In this document: piece after piece, positions 1-5,400 of the stretch
Position numbering within the stretch: the stretch's first letter is position 1
Layout of the letters: each line of letters opens with the position of its first letter
Position numbers and translations under genes: made by a program
The notes under the pieces: generated by a model
Told to the model about the DNA's origin: nothing
Databases searched by the model: none
The model's input: only the letters and a program-made list of their open reading frames with translations
NCBI GenBank assembly: GCA_046590705.1
Contig: JBKJUK010000278.1
Location: 1-7,862 of the forward strand
Length of the DNA: 7,862 nucleotides
Source of the DNA: JBKJUK01 sp046590705
GTDB lineage: Bacteria > Acidobacteriota > Thermoanaerobaculia > Gp7-AA8
Direction of reading: 5' to 3'

Positions 1-534
1 CGCCCGCACAACCTGCTTGACTCCCTGAATGCGACTCACGATTTGCTCGGCGGCGTCCTTCTGCGTCTCAGTCTGGAAGCGACCGGCAACCGTTACAACA
101 CCATTCTTTGCGCGGACGGCCAGACGGCATCCGTCGAGTGAGCGAGTGCGCCCCAGCCGAACCTCTGCTTCACGCACGATCTGTTCGTCGGTGACGCCTT
201 TCTTGAGTTCGATCAGATTCGCCACTCGAGTAACGCCCATGTCGCGAACCGTCTGTTCGGCGCCGACGATGGACTCGCGGTTCGAGGATGAACCTTTCAA
301 AAGAACGATTCCGTCGACGATTTGTATTTTCACTTTGGCAGTGTCATGACCCGTACGACTGAGTGCCTCGGCCAGAGTTGCTTCAGACGGCGCGCCGAGC
401 GAGACCGGAATCATCTGAGCCTGAGTCGTGGTCTGGGTTGTCTGCGGCTGAAAGCGAGCCACAACGACAACGATTGCCACAGCGGCCAGTACTGCTGCCG
501 AAACTGCCGTAAAGATCTTATTTGCCTTCGTCAT
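1..534 (-). CDS. Membrane-anchored protein with two BON domains (C-terminus off the left edge)
   Basis: An open frame of 178 codons runs from the ATG at 534 to the window edge without a stop, so the gene is partial at its 3' end. Residues about 7-27 are a hydrophobic stretch rich in Ala and Val after a short basic N-terminus. It is a signal anchor or signal peptide. A Thr/Gln-rich linker (about 30-45) follows, then two repeats of the BON fold: about 51-112 (pattern VKIQIVDGIVLLKGSSSN) and about 115-178 (pattern LAVRAKNGVVTVAGRFQT). Each repeat has the strand-Gly-strand-Gly core typical of the family. BON domains are known from OsmY and related envelope proteins and are thought to bind membranes or lipids. 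An envelope or periplasmic role is therefore inferred. The start is supported by AAGGA about nine bases upstream. The gene lies 59 bp downstream of the 81-aa gene on the same strand, which suggests co-transcription. The domain call is firm and the exact function is unknown. Confidence 0.85.
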   Translation of the reverse strand, partial: MTKANKIFTAVSAAVLAAVAIVVVVARFQPQTTQTTTQAQMIPVSLGAPSEATLAEALSRTGHDTAKVKIQIVDGIVLLKGSSSNRESIVGAEQTVRDMGVTRVANLIELKKGVTDEQIVREAEVRLGRTRSLDGCRLAVRAKNGVVTVAGRFQTETQKDAAEQIVSRIQGVKQVVRA

Positions 535-593
535 GGCCGGTCTTCCTTATTGTTTGGGGTCTGCTCTCTACTTAGCAACATTCATTCCATTAG

Positions 594-839
594 TTATTTG
601 CGGCGTCCTCTGCCGAAACCAATCCCCATCAGCATCCCTACAGCAGCGCCGGCCACCATTGCAAGTGTACTGTCGAGTCCGCCCACGCGAGCTGCCTGAG
701 AACCGGCCTTGCCTTGCTCTCCAAACGCTCCAGTATTGGCGCTATTCACTCCGGCCGAGTCAATGAACTCCTCGAGTCCCAGACCCTTCTCACCGCTGTT
801 TGGAAACTTGCCACCGTTGTACTCGGGCGTGTCGCTCAT
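594..839 (-). CDS. Small hypothetical protein with Gly-rich C-terminal membrane helix
   Basis: This is an 81-aa protein. The ATG at 839 was chosen because a strong Shine-Dalgarno (GGGGGA) sits five bases upstream; the longer in-frame extension only translates the GC heptamer repeat. Residues 1-55 are hydrophilic and rich in Gly, Ser, Asn and Glu. Residues about 59-76 form a hydrophobic segment full of Ala, Gly and Met (MVAGAAVGMLMGIGFG), and the protein ends in the basic tail RGRRK. A glycine-laced C-terminal helix followed by arginines resembles the tail anchor of the YqjD/ElaB/DUF883 family, which binds the inner membrane, but the N-terminal half does not obviously match it. It probably forms a transcription unit with the BON-domain gene downstream, so an envelope role is plausible. 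I do not recognise a specific family. Confidence 0.7.
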   Translation of the reverse strand: MSDTPEYNGGKFPNSGEKGLGLEEFIDSAGVNSANTGAFGEQGKAGSQAARVGGLDSTLAMVAGAAVGMLMGIGFGRGRRK

Positions 840-891
840 TTGAATCCCCCTGACACGCATTCTGCAAAAGTGATGACCGGGACTAATTGGA

Positions 892-918
892 GGCCGGGGG
901 CCGGGGGCCGGGGGCCGG
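892..918. repeat. GGCCGGG heptamer tandem repeat, almost four copies
   Basis: Three full copies of GGCCGGG and a final partial copy (GGCCGG) run from 892 to 918. The plus strand carries three runs of five G separated by CC, with shorter GG runs at both ends. This could form a G-quadruplex-like or C-rich slipped structure. It lies 53-79 bp upstream of the ATG of the 81-aa gene, so it may be within that gene's promoter or leader. Confidence 0.85.
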
Positions 919-994
919 AGTAGAGGCCGATACAGCAACGGGAACGTCATTTCGATGAGCATGCCCTGACGGGAGAGGCTTGCGGAGGTTCGTT

Positions 995-1019
995 CGCGGA
1001 GAGGAATCTCCGCTCCGCG
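995..1019 (+). repeat. Dispersed hairpin repeat, copy 1
   Basis: The segment contains a perfect 7-bp stem (GCGGAGA at 996-1002, TCTCCGC at 1007-1013) closed by a GGAA tetraloop, followed by TCCGCG. A second copy lies in inverted orientation at 5655-5684, more than 4.6 kb away. This points to a genome-wide palindromic repeat family. Directly downstream (about 1025-1044) is another palindrome with arms GGTG..TAGC and GCTA..CACC, probably part of the same repeat block. Confidence 0.65.
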
Positions 1020-1130
1020 CCGCGGGTGTCTAGCCCGCTACACCGCAACCGCGCAGTGGGATTCCTCCGCGCGGCTACGACTGCGCACCTTTACCGTAAC
1101 CCCGTCCTAGGAATGCGCAGCGGCAAAAGG

Positions 1131-1152
1131 CAGCGAATCTGCAGCGAATCTG
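1131..1152 (+). repeat. 11-bp tandem duplication upstream of the small ORF
   Basis: CAGCGAATCTG occurs twice back to back (1131-1141 and 1142-1152), ending five bases before the proposed ATG at 1158. It is a perfect duplication. It occupies the place where a ribosome binding site would be expected, and no Shine-Dalgarno motif is seen there. Confidence 0.8.
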
Positions 1153-1157
1153 ATTTC

Positions 1158-1385
1158 ATGAAACAGGATGATGGAAAAGAGACTTTACCCGCCCGAAATC
1201 AGGGACGGGACAAGAATCGGACACCCGAGAAATCCGGCGGAATCGTCAGCAGCTTGATCGCCAATCCGGCCTTGCTCCTGGCAAGCGTCGTCGCTGCTCC
1301 CCTGATTCTGATCCTATGGGGCCTGACAGGTCGCAAGGGCGCGAAAAATGACGACCGCAAAGATTCAGGGAATCCGGCTGAGTGA
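1158..1385 (+). CDS. Possible small single-span membrane protein
   Basis: This is a 75-aa open frame. It has a charged, hydrophilic N-terminus (residues 1-28, rich in Lys, Asp, Arg and Gln), a hydrophobic segment at about 33-55 (core LLLASVVAAPLILILWGL), and a Lys/Arg/Asp-rich tail (58-75). This is the layout of a small one-pass inner-membrane protein. The frame is open further upstream to 1026, with another ATG at 1113, but that upstream part reads through hairpin repeats and looks non-coding. The start at 1158 is therefore preferred, although it has no clear ribosome binding site. The ORF converges on the dehydrogenase gene with a 19-bp gap. The orderly charged/hydrophobic/charged pattern argues for a real gene, while the missing ribosome binding site and short length argue against. 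I do not recognise a family. Confidence 0.45.
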   Translation: MKQDDGKETLPARNQGRDKNRTPEKSGGIVSSLIANPALLLASVVAAPLILILWGLTGRKGAKNDDRKDSGNPAE

Positions 1386-1404
1386 ACCGACATAACGCAC
1401 GGAA

Positions 1405-2274
1405 TCAGAACTCGTCGCCGTTCATCGAAGCCACGAACTTCACCACTTCCATGTAATCCGCAGAGTCACCAAGCCCCCTGGACGCGGCCGTGTACAGCTG
1501 AGAAGTAAGAGCGAGCATCGGCGTGGCCAGGTGCTGGCTGTGTGCGATCGAAGCGGCGATCCTGGCATCCTTATCCAGAAGCGCCAGCTTGAATGTCACC
1601 GGCCACTCGCCGTGGAGGAGTCGTTTCGGGAGAAGGTTCTCCGATACGTTCGAACGCCCGCTGCTCGCATTCACCGTCTCCAGAGCGACACCCATATCGA
1701 AACCCATCCTCTGCAGTGAGAGCAGGCCTTCCGCAGCCACCCACATATTCGCAGCCATCATGGCGTTGGTCACGGCCTTGATGGCATGCCCTGCTCCCAG
1801 CGGGCCGACATGCACGATCTTCTTCGCAAACGACTCGCATACGGCACGGGCACGTTCGAAATCCTCGTCACTCCCTCCCATCATGACCATCAGCGTACCC
1901 GCTTCGGCACCGGGCGTTCCGCCAGTAACCGGCGCGTCTACAAACGTCACGCCCTGTGCCCTCAATCTGGCACCCGTGCGACGACTCACTTCCGGATCGC
2001 CGCTGGTTGCGTCGATCCAGAGTTTTCCTTCGTGAAGATGCGGAGTCAATCTGCTCACGACCTCGTCGACTTCGGCACTGGTTGGAAGAATGGTGATGAT
2101 TACCTCGGCGCTCGCGCACTCCTCGAGCGAGGAGGCGACCTCGCACTGATACTTCACGGCATGCTTCGCAGCAACCGATGCTGTGCGGTTCCAGACCAGG
2201 ACCTCGTAATTTTTCGCGAGGTGCCCGGCCATCGGATACCCCATCGCTCCGAGTCCGATAAAGGCAATTTTCAT
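1405..2274 (-). CDS. NAD(P)-dependent beta-hydroxyacid dehydrogenase (3-hydroxyisobutyrate dehydrogenase family)
   Basis: The 289-aa protein is the normal length for the family (about 290-300). An N-terminal Rossmann fold starts at once with IGLGAMG (residues 6-12). The substrate-binding motif DAPVTGG (113-119) has Thr117 where many members have Ser. The catalytic-lysine segment GAGHAIKAVTN carries Lys166 and Asn170, matching the Lys/Asn pair of GarR-type enzymes, and the C-terminal helical domain includes the conserved LDKDARIA segment (233-240). Members oxidise or reduce short beta-hydroxyacids or their semialdehydes, such as 3-hydroxyisobutyrate, tartronate semialdehyde or succinic semialdehyde, in the cytoplasm. 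Sequence alone does not settle the substrate or the NAD versus NADP preference. The start is supported by AAGGAG about six bases upstream. No valine-catabolism or glyoxylate gene is adjacent to hint at the pathway. Confidence 0.9.
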   Translation of the reverse strand: MKIAFIGLGAMGYPMAGHLAKNYEVLVWNRTASVAAKHAVKYQCEVASSLEECASAEVIITILPTSAEVDEVVSRLTPHLHEGKLWIDATSGDPEVSRRTGARLRAQGVTFVDAPVTGGTPGAEAGTLMVMMGGSDEDFERARAVCESFAKKIVHVGPLGAGHAIKAVTNAMMAANMWVAAEGLLSLQRMGFDMGVALETVNASSGRSNVSENLLPKRLLHGEWPVTFKLALLDKDARIAASIAHSQHLATPMLALTSQLYTAASRGLGDSADYMEVVKFVASMNGDEF

Positions 2275-2294
2275 CTGCGTCTCCTTTCCAGCGA

Positions 2295-2300
2295 ATCATA
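2295..2300 (-). promoter_or_regulatory. Possible -10 box for the dehydrogenase gene
   Basis: On the minus strand this reads TATGAT (five of six to consensus). It would place transcription start near 2288, giving a short leader that contains the AAGGAG ribosome binding site. No good -35 box is seen at 16-18 bp, so the call is weak. Confidence 0.35.
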
Positions 2301-2306
2301 TCGAGT

Positions 2307-2333
2307 TTGTGACCCGCCCCGCGTCCGTATAAT
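2307..2333 (+). promoter_or_regulatory. Promoter of the HerA-like gene, predicted leaderless start
   Basis: A perfect TATAAT lies at 2328-2333. The six bases CGCGCC separate it from the ATG at 2340, so the usual initiation point (seven bases after the box) is the A of the start codon itself. A possible -35 (TTGTGA, 2307-2312, four of six to TTGACA) lies 15 bp upstream. No Shine-Dalgarno precedes the ATG, unlike the neighbouring genes. Both facts fit a leaderless mRNA. Confidence 0.6.
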
Positions 2334-2339
2334 CGCGCC

Positions 2340-3884
2340 ATGAGCACACTCGAAGAAACAATCACCACCTCCTACGGCTTCAGCGTTCCATCCATTGAAC
2401 TCGGACACGTCCTGCACGAGGCCAGGGTCCACCCTGATCTTTCAATCAAGGTTCCGCTTTCGATGATGAATCGTCACGGACTCATCGCCGGGTCGACCGG
2501 GACCGGGAAAACGCGCACTCTGCAGCTGCTCGCGGAAGGGCTCTCCAAACACGGAGTACCAACCTTTCTGGCAGATGTGAAAGGTGATCTCGCGGGCATG
2601 GCCATACCGGGTGTGGCCAATCAGAAAATCATCGATCGGCTGGCCAGCGTCAACCGCACCTTCGAGCCGGAGTCGTCACCGGTAGAATTTTTCAGTCTCA
2701 CCGGAACTCGAGGCACGCAGCTGCGCGCAACCATCTCCTCTTTCGGGCCGGTTCTGCTGGGAAAGGTTCTCGACCTCACCGAGGTGCAGCAGAGCGTGCT
2801 GGCCATGGTGTTCAAGTTCTGCGACGACCGGCAGATGCCGCTTCTCGATTTCAAGGACCTGCGCGACGTTCTCAACTACCTCGGGGACGAAGGGAAAGCG
2901 GAACTCCGGGACTACGGCGGCATCTCTGCGGCCACCATCGGAGTGCTCATTCGGAAGATGGTCGAGCTCGAGCAGCAGGGTGCCGGGAAATTCTTCGGCG
3001 AGCCCGAACTCGATATCCAGGATCTGATTCGGACCAATGAAAATGGTCGTGGAATCGTCAACATCCTCTCCCTGGCCGACGTGCAGGACAAGCCGCGTCT
3101 CTACTCGACATTTCTCATGTGGCTCCTCGGACAGTTCTATTACGGACTGCCCGAAGTCGGCGACCCGGAGAAACCTAAACTGGTGTTCTTCTTCGATGAA
3201 GCGCACCTGCTGTTCGACGACGCTTCATCGGCGCTGGTCGAACACATCGAGCAGGTCTCACGACTGATCCGTTCGAAAGGCATCGGCGTTTTCTTCATCA
3301 CCCAGACTCCTAAGGATGTGAACGAGAACGTGCTTGCGCAACTCGGAAACCGCGTTCAGCACGCCGTGCGCGCCTTCACTCCCAACGATGCGAAGAATTT
3401 GAAGGCTACCGCGTCGACCTTCCCGGAAAGCGCTTTCTACGAAATCAGTGAAACCCTCACGGCGCTAGGTACAGGCGAGGCCTTGATCACCGTGCTGAAT
3501 CCACGCGGCATTCCCACGGCAGTCTGCGCCGCGCAGATGATGGCGCCTCGCTCATCGATGGGAGCGCTCGACGATCAGCAGTTTGCCGAGGTCTACCAGC
3601 GCTCGGCACTGTCCACGAAGTATTCGACTCCGTTCGATCGTGACAGCGCGCACGAGATGATCCAGAGGAAGCTGGCTGCAGCAGCAGAAGCGGGAGATGC
3701 GGCGACTGATGAGAGGGAGCGAGCCGCAGCGCAGCGCGACGAAACACCCGCAGCACCTCGTCGCACAGCGCGGCCTCAGAAGACCATGGTGGAGAAAGTG
3801 CTGGCAAGTTCAGCAGCCCGTCAGGCTACACGCACGGTGGTACAGCAGGTGATTAGGGGAATCTTCGGGATGCTGAAGCGTTGA
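2340..3884 (+). CDS. HerA/YjgR-like P-loop ATPase (DUF853 family)
   Basis: The 514-aa protein is close to the length of E. coli YjgR (about 500). The Walker A motif is GSTGTGKT (51-58), preceded by NRHGLIAG. The Walker B strand is LVFFFDEAHLLF (281-292) with Asp286-Glu287. TQTPKDV (321-327) and GNRVQHAVRAFTPNDAK (336-352) follow, which fit the sensor and arginine-finger region of the HerA/FtsK superfamily. A low-complexity Ala/Glu/Arg linker (about 443-478) leads to a basic C-terminal helix (481-514), a layout I recall from YjgR. The family is predicted to form ring-shaped ATPases acting on DNA, but the cellular role of this branch is not established. No nurA-like nuclease is adjacent, so it is not the classical HerA-NurA pair. 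The ATG at 2340 has no ribosome binding site and appears to be used leaderlessly. The gene converges on the ferredoxin gene. Confidence 0.9.
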   Translation: MSTLEETITTSYGFSVPSIELGHVLHEARVHPDLSIKVPLSMMNRHGLIAGSTGTGKTRTLQLLAEGLSKHGVPTFLADVKGDLAGMAIPGVANQKIIDRLASVNRTFEPESSPVEFFSLTGTRGTQLRATISSFGPVLLGKVLDLTEVQQSVLAMVFKFCDDRQMPLLDFKDLRDVLNYLGDEGKAELRDYGGISAATIGVLIRKMVELEQQGAGKFFGEPELDIQDLIRTNENGRGIVNILSLADVQDKPRLYSTFLMWLLGQFYYGLPEVGDPEKPKLVFFFDEAHLLFDDASSALVEHIEQVSRLIRSKGIGVFFITQTPKDVNENVLAQLGNRVQHAVRAFTPNDAKNLKATASTFPESAFYEISETLTALGTGEALITVLNPRGIPTAVCAAQMMAPRSSMGALDDQQFAEVYQRSALSTKYSTPFDRDSAHEMIQRKLAAAAEAGDAATDERERAAAQRDETPAAPRRTARPQKTMVEKVLASSAARQATRTVVQQVIRGIFGMLKR

Positions 3885-3890
3885 CCGTTT

Positions 3891-4151
3891 CTATTTCTTG
3901 TACCAGTCGGCGTTGATGGCGATGTAGGACTGCCACTTCTCAGGGACCAGATCTTCCGGAAAAATCGCCTGCACCGGACAGGCAGGCTCGCAGGCGCCGC
4001 AATCGATGCAGACCTCCGGATCGATGTAGAGCATGTTCACATCGTCGAACCCGCCTTCGTCCTTGCGCGGGTGGATGCAGTCGACGGGACAGACATCGAC
4101 ACATGCGCTATCTTTCGTGCCGATACAGGGTTCGGCAATGATGTAGGTCAT
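3891..4151 (-). CDS. fdxA: 7Fe ferredoxin ([3Fe-4S][4Fe-4S])
   Basis: The 86-aa protein has a duplicated bacterial-ferredoxin layout: Cys9-x7-Cys17-x3-Cys21-Pro with a further Cys25, then Cys48-x2-Cys51-x2-Cys54-x3-Cys58-Pro. By comparison with Azotobacter ferredoxin I, Cys9, Cys17 and Cys58 should bind a [3Fe-4S] cluster, and Cys21, Cys48, Cys51 and Cys54 a [4Fe-4S] cluster. Position 12 is Thr rather than Cys, so the first site lacks the usual CxxC and a 3Fe cluster is expected. The tail after Pro59 (PEDLVPEKWQSYIAINADW) closely resembles Thermus-type ferredoxins. It is a soluble low-potential electron carrier and the partner enzyme is not encoded here. The start has a strong GGAGG about ten bases upstream. 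The insertion at about 28-40, between the two cluster motifs, is longer than in the Thermus protein as I recall it. Confidence 0.92.
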   Translation of the reverse strand: MTYIIAEPCIGTKDSACVDVCPVDCIHPRKDEGGFDDVNMLYIDPEVCIDCGACEPACPVQAIFPEDLVPEKWQSYIAINADWYKK

Positions 4152-4222
4152 CCTGGAAACTCCTCCGGGGAAATCGCGGCATCTCTCCGCTACGAATGTC
4201 AGCAGTAAGAGACCGGCGGCAC

Positions 4223-4230
4223 ATTATAGT
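4223..4230. promoter_or_regulatory. Overlapping -10 boxes on both strands (divergent promoter)
   Basis: The octamer ATTATAGT reads TATAAT on the minus strand (4228 to 4223) and TATAGT on the plus strand (4225-4230). The plus box predicts a start near 4237 and a 17-base leader carrying AAGGAG for the PH/SHOCT gene. The minus box predicts a start near 4216 and a leader of about 65 bases for the ferredoxin. No strong -35 is visible on either side. Confidence 0.5.
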
Positions 4231-4253
4231 TGCACTCGAGAAGGAGACATCCA

Positions 4254-4868
4254 ATGGCACGAATCGAAGAGCAACTGCAGCCCGATGAGCAGGTTCTCTA
4301 CCAGGCCCGTCCCAGCAAGCTCGGAGAAGCCGGCCTGATCCTCCTGATGATCGGCTCGGCGATCGCAACCGGTGTGCTTTACTACTTCAGTGATGAAGTG
4401 CTCATCCTCTTCGCAGGAATCGCCATCACCCTGCTCATCGGCGTGATCCTGTCCGCGAATCTACTGATGCTCCGCACGAATGAATATGTCCTCACCAATC
4501 ATCGAGTGGTGAGGCAGACCGGCTTCTTCGCGAAGAAGTCGATGGATACCTACCTCGACAAGATCAACAACGTCGAACATTCGCAGACCGCCCTCGGAAG
4601 AATCTTCGGATTCGGAGACGTGGAGATCGACTCGGCCAGCGAGACCGGAACGGCCCGCTTCGCCAGCATCACCAACCCCCTGGCCTTCAAACACGCCATC
4701 CAGGCGGCATCGCAGCAAGTGCGCACCGGGATGTCACGCGGTGCCGTGGCAGCACCAGCAACACCTGCTGCAGAAAGATTGCGCCAGGCCAAGGCGCTAC
4801 TCGATGAAGGCCTCATCGACGCCGAAGAATACGCAGCGACCCGCGCGAAACTGGTCGGCGAGTTGTAA
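4254..4868 (+). CDS. Two-TM bacterial PH-domain protein with C-terminal SHOCT domain
   Basis: The protein is 204 aa long. The ATG at 4254 is chosen because AAGGAG (4241-4246) lies seven bases upstream; an in-frame TTG further up would lie before that site. After a short amphipathic N-terminus come two membrane helices (about 26-45 and 49-73). Then comes a bacterial PH (bPH_2/YdbS-like) domain at about 74-158, with the signature NEYVLTNHRVVRQTGFF and a later GFGDVEIDSASETG. A Pro/Ala linker (about 163-172) leads to a SHOCT domain (about 174-204: LRQAKALLDEGLIDAEEY), a short helical hairpin commonly found at the end of bacterial membrane proteins. The protein sits in the cytoplasmic membrane, with the PH and SHOCT parts probably cytoplasmic. 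bPH_2 proteins are thought to be oligomeric scaffolds, and no specific function can be assigned. It is divergent from the ferredoxin gene and followed by repeats, with no U-tract terminator seen. Confidence 0.85.
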   Translation: MARIEEQLQPDEQVLYQARPSKLGEAGLILLMIGSAIATGVLYYFSDEVLILFAGIAITLLIGVILSANLLMLRTNEYVLTNHRVVRQTGFFAKKSMDTYLDKINNVEHSQTALGRIFGFGDVEIDSASETGTARFASITNPLAFKHAIQAASQQVRTGMSRGAVAAPATPAAERLRQAKALLDEGLIDAEEYAATRAKLVGEL

Positions 4869-5042
4869 CGCGCAAAGCATCCCCCCGGGCACAGATTTCC
4901 GTATCACCACATCGTGCAAAAACGGCGTTCTTGACGAGCGTCAGAAGGTGATCTCCGTAGAACGACACGATGGCCCTGCGATTGAGAAATCTACGCACAC
5001 GTCGTGCTCCTCCTTTGACAACCCGATTAGGGTTCTCGCCGC

Positions 5043-5145
5043 CTTACAGGGCCGGAGGCCCGGCATTACGTAGCCCAGGCCGTGAGGCCTTGGGAGCTGA
5101 AACACCTCGACATGTCTCAGAGCCCCAGCGGGGCGGCATCGAGGT
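5043..5145 (+). repeat. Three-hairpin palindromic element, copy A
   Basis: Three GC hairpins follow one another: GGGCC-GGA-GGCCC (5049-5061), AGGCC-GTGA-GGCCT with flanking CCC/TGGG (5074-5094), and GCCCC-AGC-GGGGC (5122-5134). The last is followed by GGCATCG. Between the first two is GTAGCCC. Copy B on the opposite strand (5225-5330) has the same order of hairpins and the same conserved words (GTAGCC, AGGCCGT, GGGGCGGCATCG). Weak similarity continues to about 5175, so the full unit may be longer. Confidence 0.75.
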
Positions 5146-5224
5146 TTCTCGGGTGCGGCGATGAATGGCGTTTTCGGGGGCGTCGCGGTTGGAAGAGATG
5201 CAACGCCGCTGTAACGAGCAACGT

Positions 5225-5330
5225 CGCGATGCCGCCCCTCCGGGGCTCCAGAGATGAATCGTACGATGGTTCGGTCCCAGGCCTGACGGCCTTGGCTACA
5301 GCGATGTCGCCCCTTCGGGGCTGAGCCGTA
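5225..5330 (-). repeat. Three-hairpin palindromic element, copy B (inverted)
   Basis: Read on the minus strand, the element begins with GCCCC-GAA-GGGGC (5321 to 5309), then GTAGCC and AGGCC-GTCA-GGCCT (5292 to 5279), then GCCCC-GGA-GGGGC (5246 to 5234) followed by GGCATCG. This is the same order as copy A. Loop bases differ and stems are kept, a pattern expected if the folded form matters or if the family spreads as a structured unit. Confidence 0.75.
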
Positions 5331-5374
5331 GAAACTACTGACTCTCTCTCAACGCCTTCATTCCGACGAGCCAC

Positions 5375-5388
5375 GCGGACGCATCCGC
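5375..5388. other. Small GC hairpin downstream of hicB
   Basis: GCGGA (5375-5379) pairs with TCCGC (5384-5388) around a CGCA loop, 13 bases past the hicB stop on its coding strand. There is no T-tract, so it is not a standard intrinsic terminator, though it could protect or end the transcript. It may also belong to the neighbouring repeat family. Confidence 0.3.
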
Positions 5389-5400
5389 TGTAACCGTTTG

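Larger units (their letters stand above)
840..1157. other. Non-coding, repeat-rich intergenic region
   Basis: This stretch of 318 bases separates the divergently oriented 81-aa gene (minus) and the possible 75-aa gene (plus). I see no convincing gene in it. It holds a GGCCGGG heptamer array (892-918), a perfect 7-bp stem with a GGAA loop (996-1013), a second palindrome around 1025-1044, a fragment at 1060-1073 resembling the dispersed hairpin repeat, and an 11-bp tandem duplication (1131-1152). Promoters for both flanking genes should lie here, but I could not pick out a convincing -35/-10 pair on either strand. Confidence 0.6.
4869..5400. other. Intergenic region of 532 bases with palindromic repeats, no gene
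   Basis: Positions 4869-5042 contain nothing I can name. They include a C6GGG run near 4881 and a lone TTGACA at 5015-5020 with no matching -10. From about 5043 to 5330 two inverted copies of a three-hairpin element fill the space. From 5331 to 5400 there is a small GC hairpin (5375-5388). Short open frames across the region read through the hairpins on both strands and have no domain or ribosome binding site, so I call no gene. Confidence 0.65.

Noticed and set aside
594..962. Longer 122-aa form of the Gly-rich small protein
   Set aside because: The extra N-terminus is a Pro-rich translation of the heptamer repeat. The ATG at 839 has a strong Shine-Dalgarno.
1026..1385. 119-aa form of the small membrane ORF
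   Set aside because: Its first 40 or so residues read through hairpin repeats and the tandem duplication, and no ribosome binding site supports the upstream start.
1199..1393. 64-aa frame on the minus strand opposite the small membrane ORF
   Set aside because: No domain or ordered pattern is visible, and the plus-strand frame has the more protein-like charged/hydrophobic/charged layout.
1786..2343. 185-aa plus-strand frame antisense to the dehydrogenase
   Set aside because: It overlaps a clearly conserved enzyme and has no recognisable domain, so it is a by-product of GC-rich codon use.
2676..3206. 176-aa minus-strand frame inside the HerA-like gene
   Set aside because: It mirrors the ATPase codons, with no independent start signal or domain.
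5015..5043. TTGACA as a possible promoter
   Set aside because: The -35 is perfect, but the bases 16-18 downstream are GC-rich with no -10, and no gene follows.
5043..5330. CRISPR-like array
   Set aside because: There are only two units, in inverted orientation, each internally palindromic, with no regular spacers and no cas genes.
5117..5374. 85-aa minus-strand frame across the palindromic repeats
   Set aside because: The peptide is a translation of hairpin DNA (repeated PRRG-type words) without a ribosome binding site. Such frames are common artefacts over these repeats.
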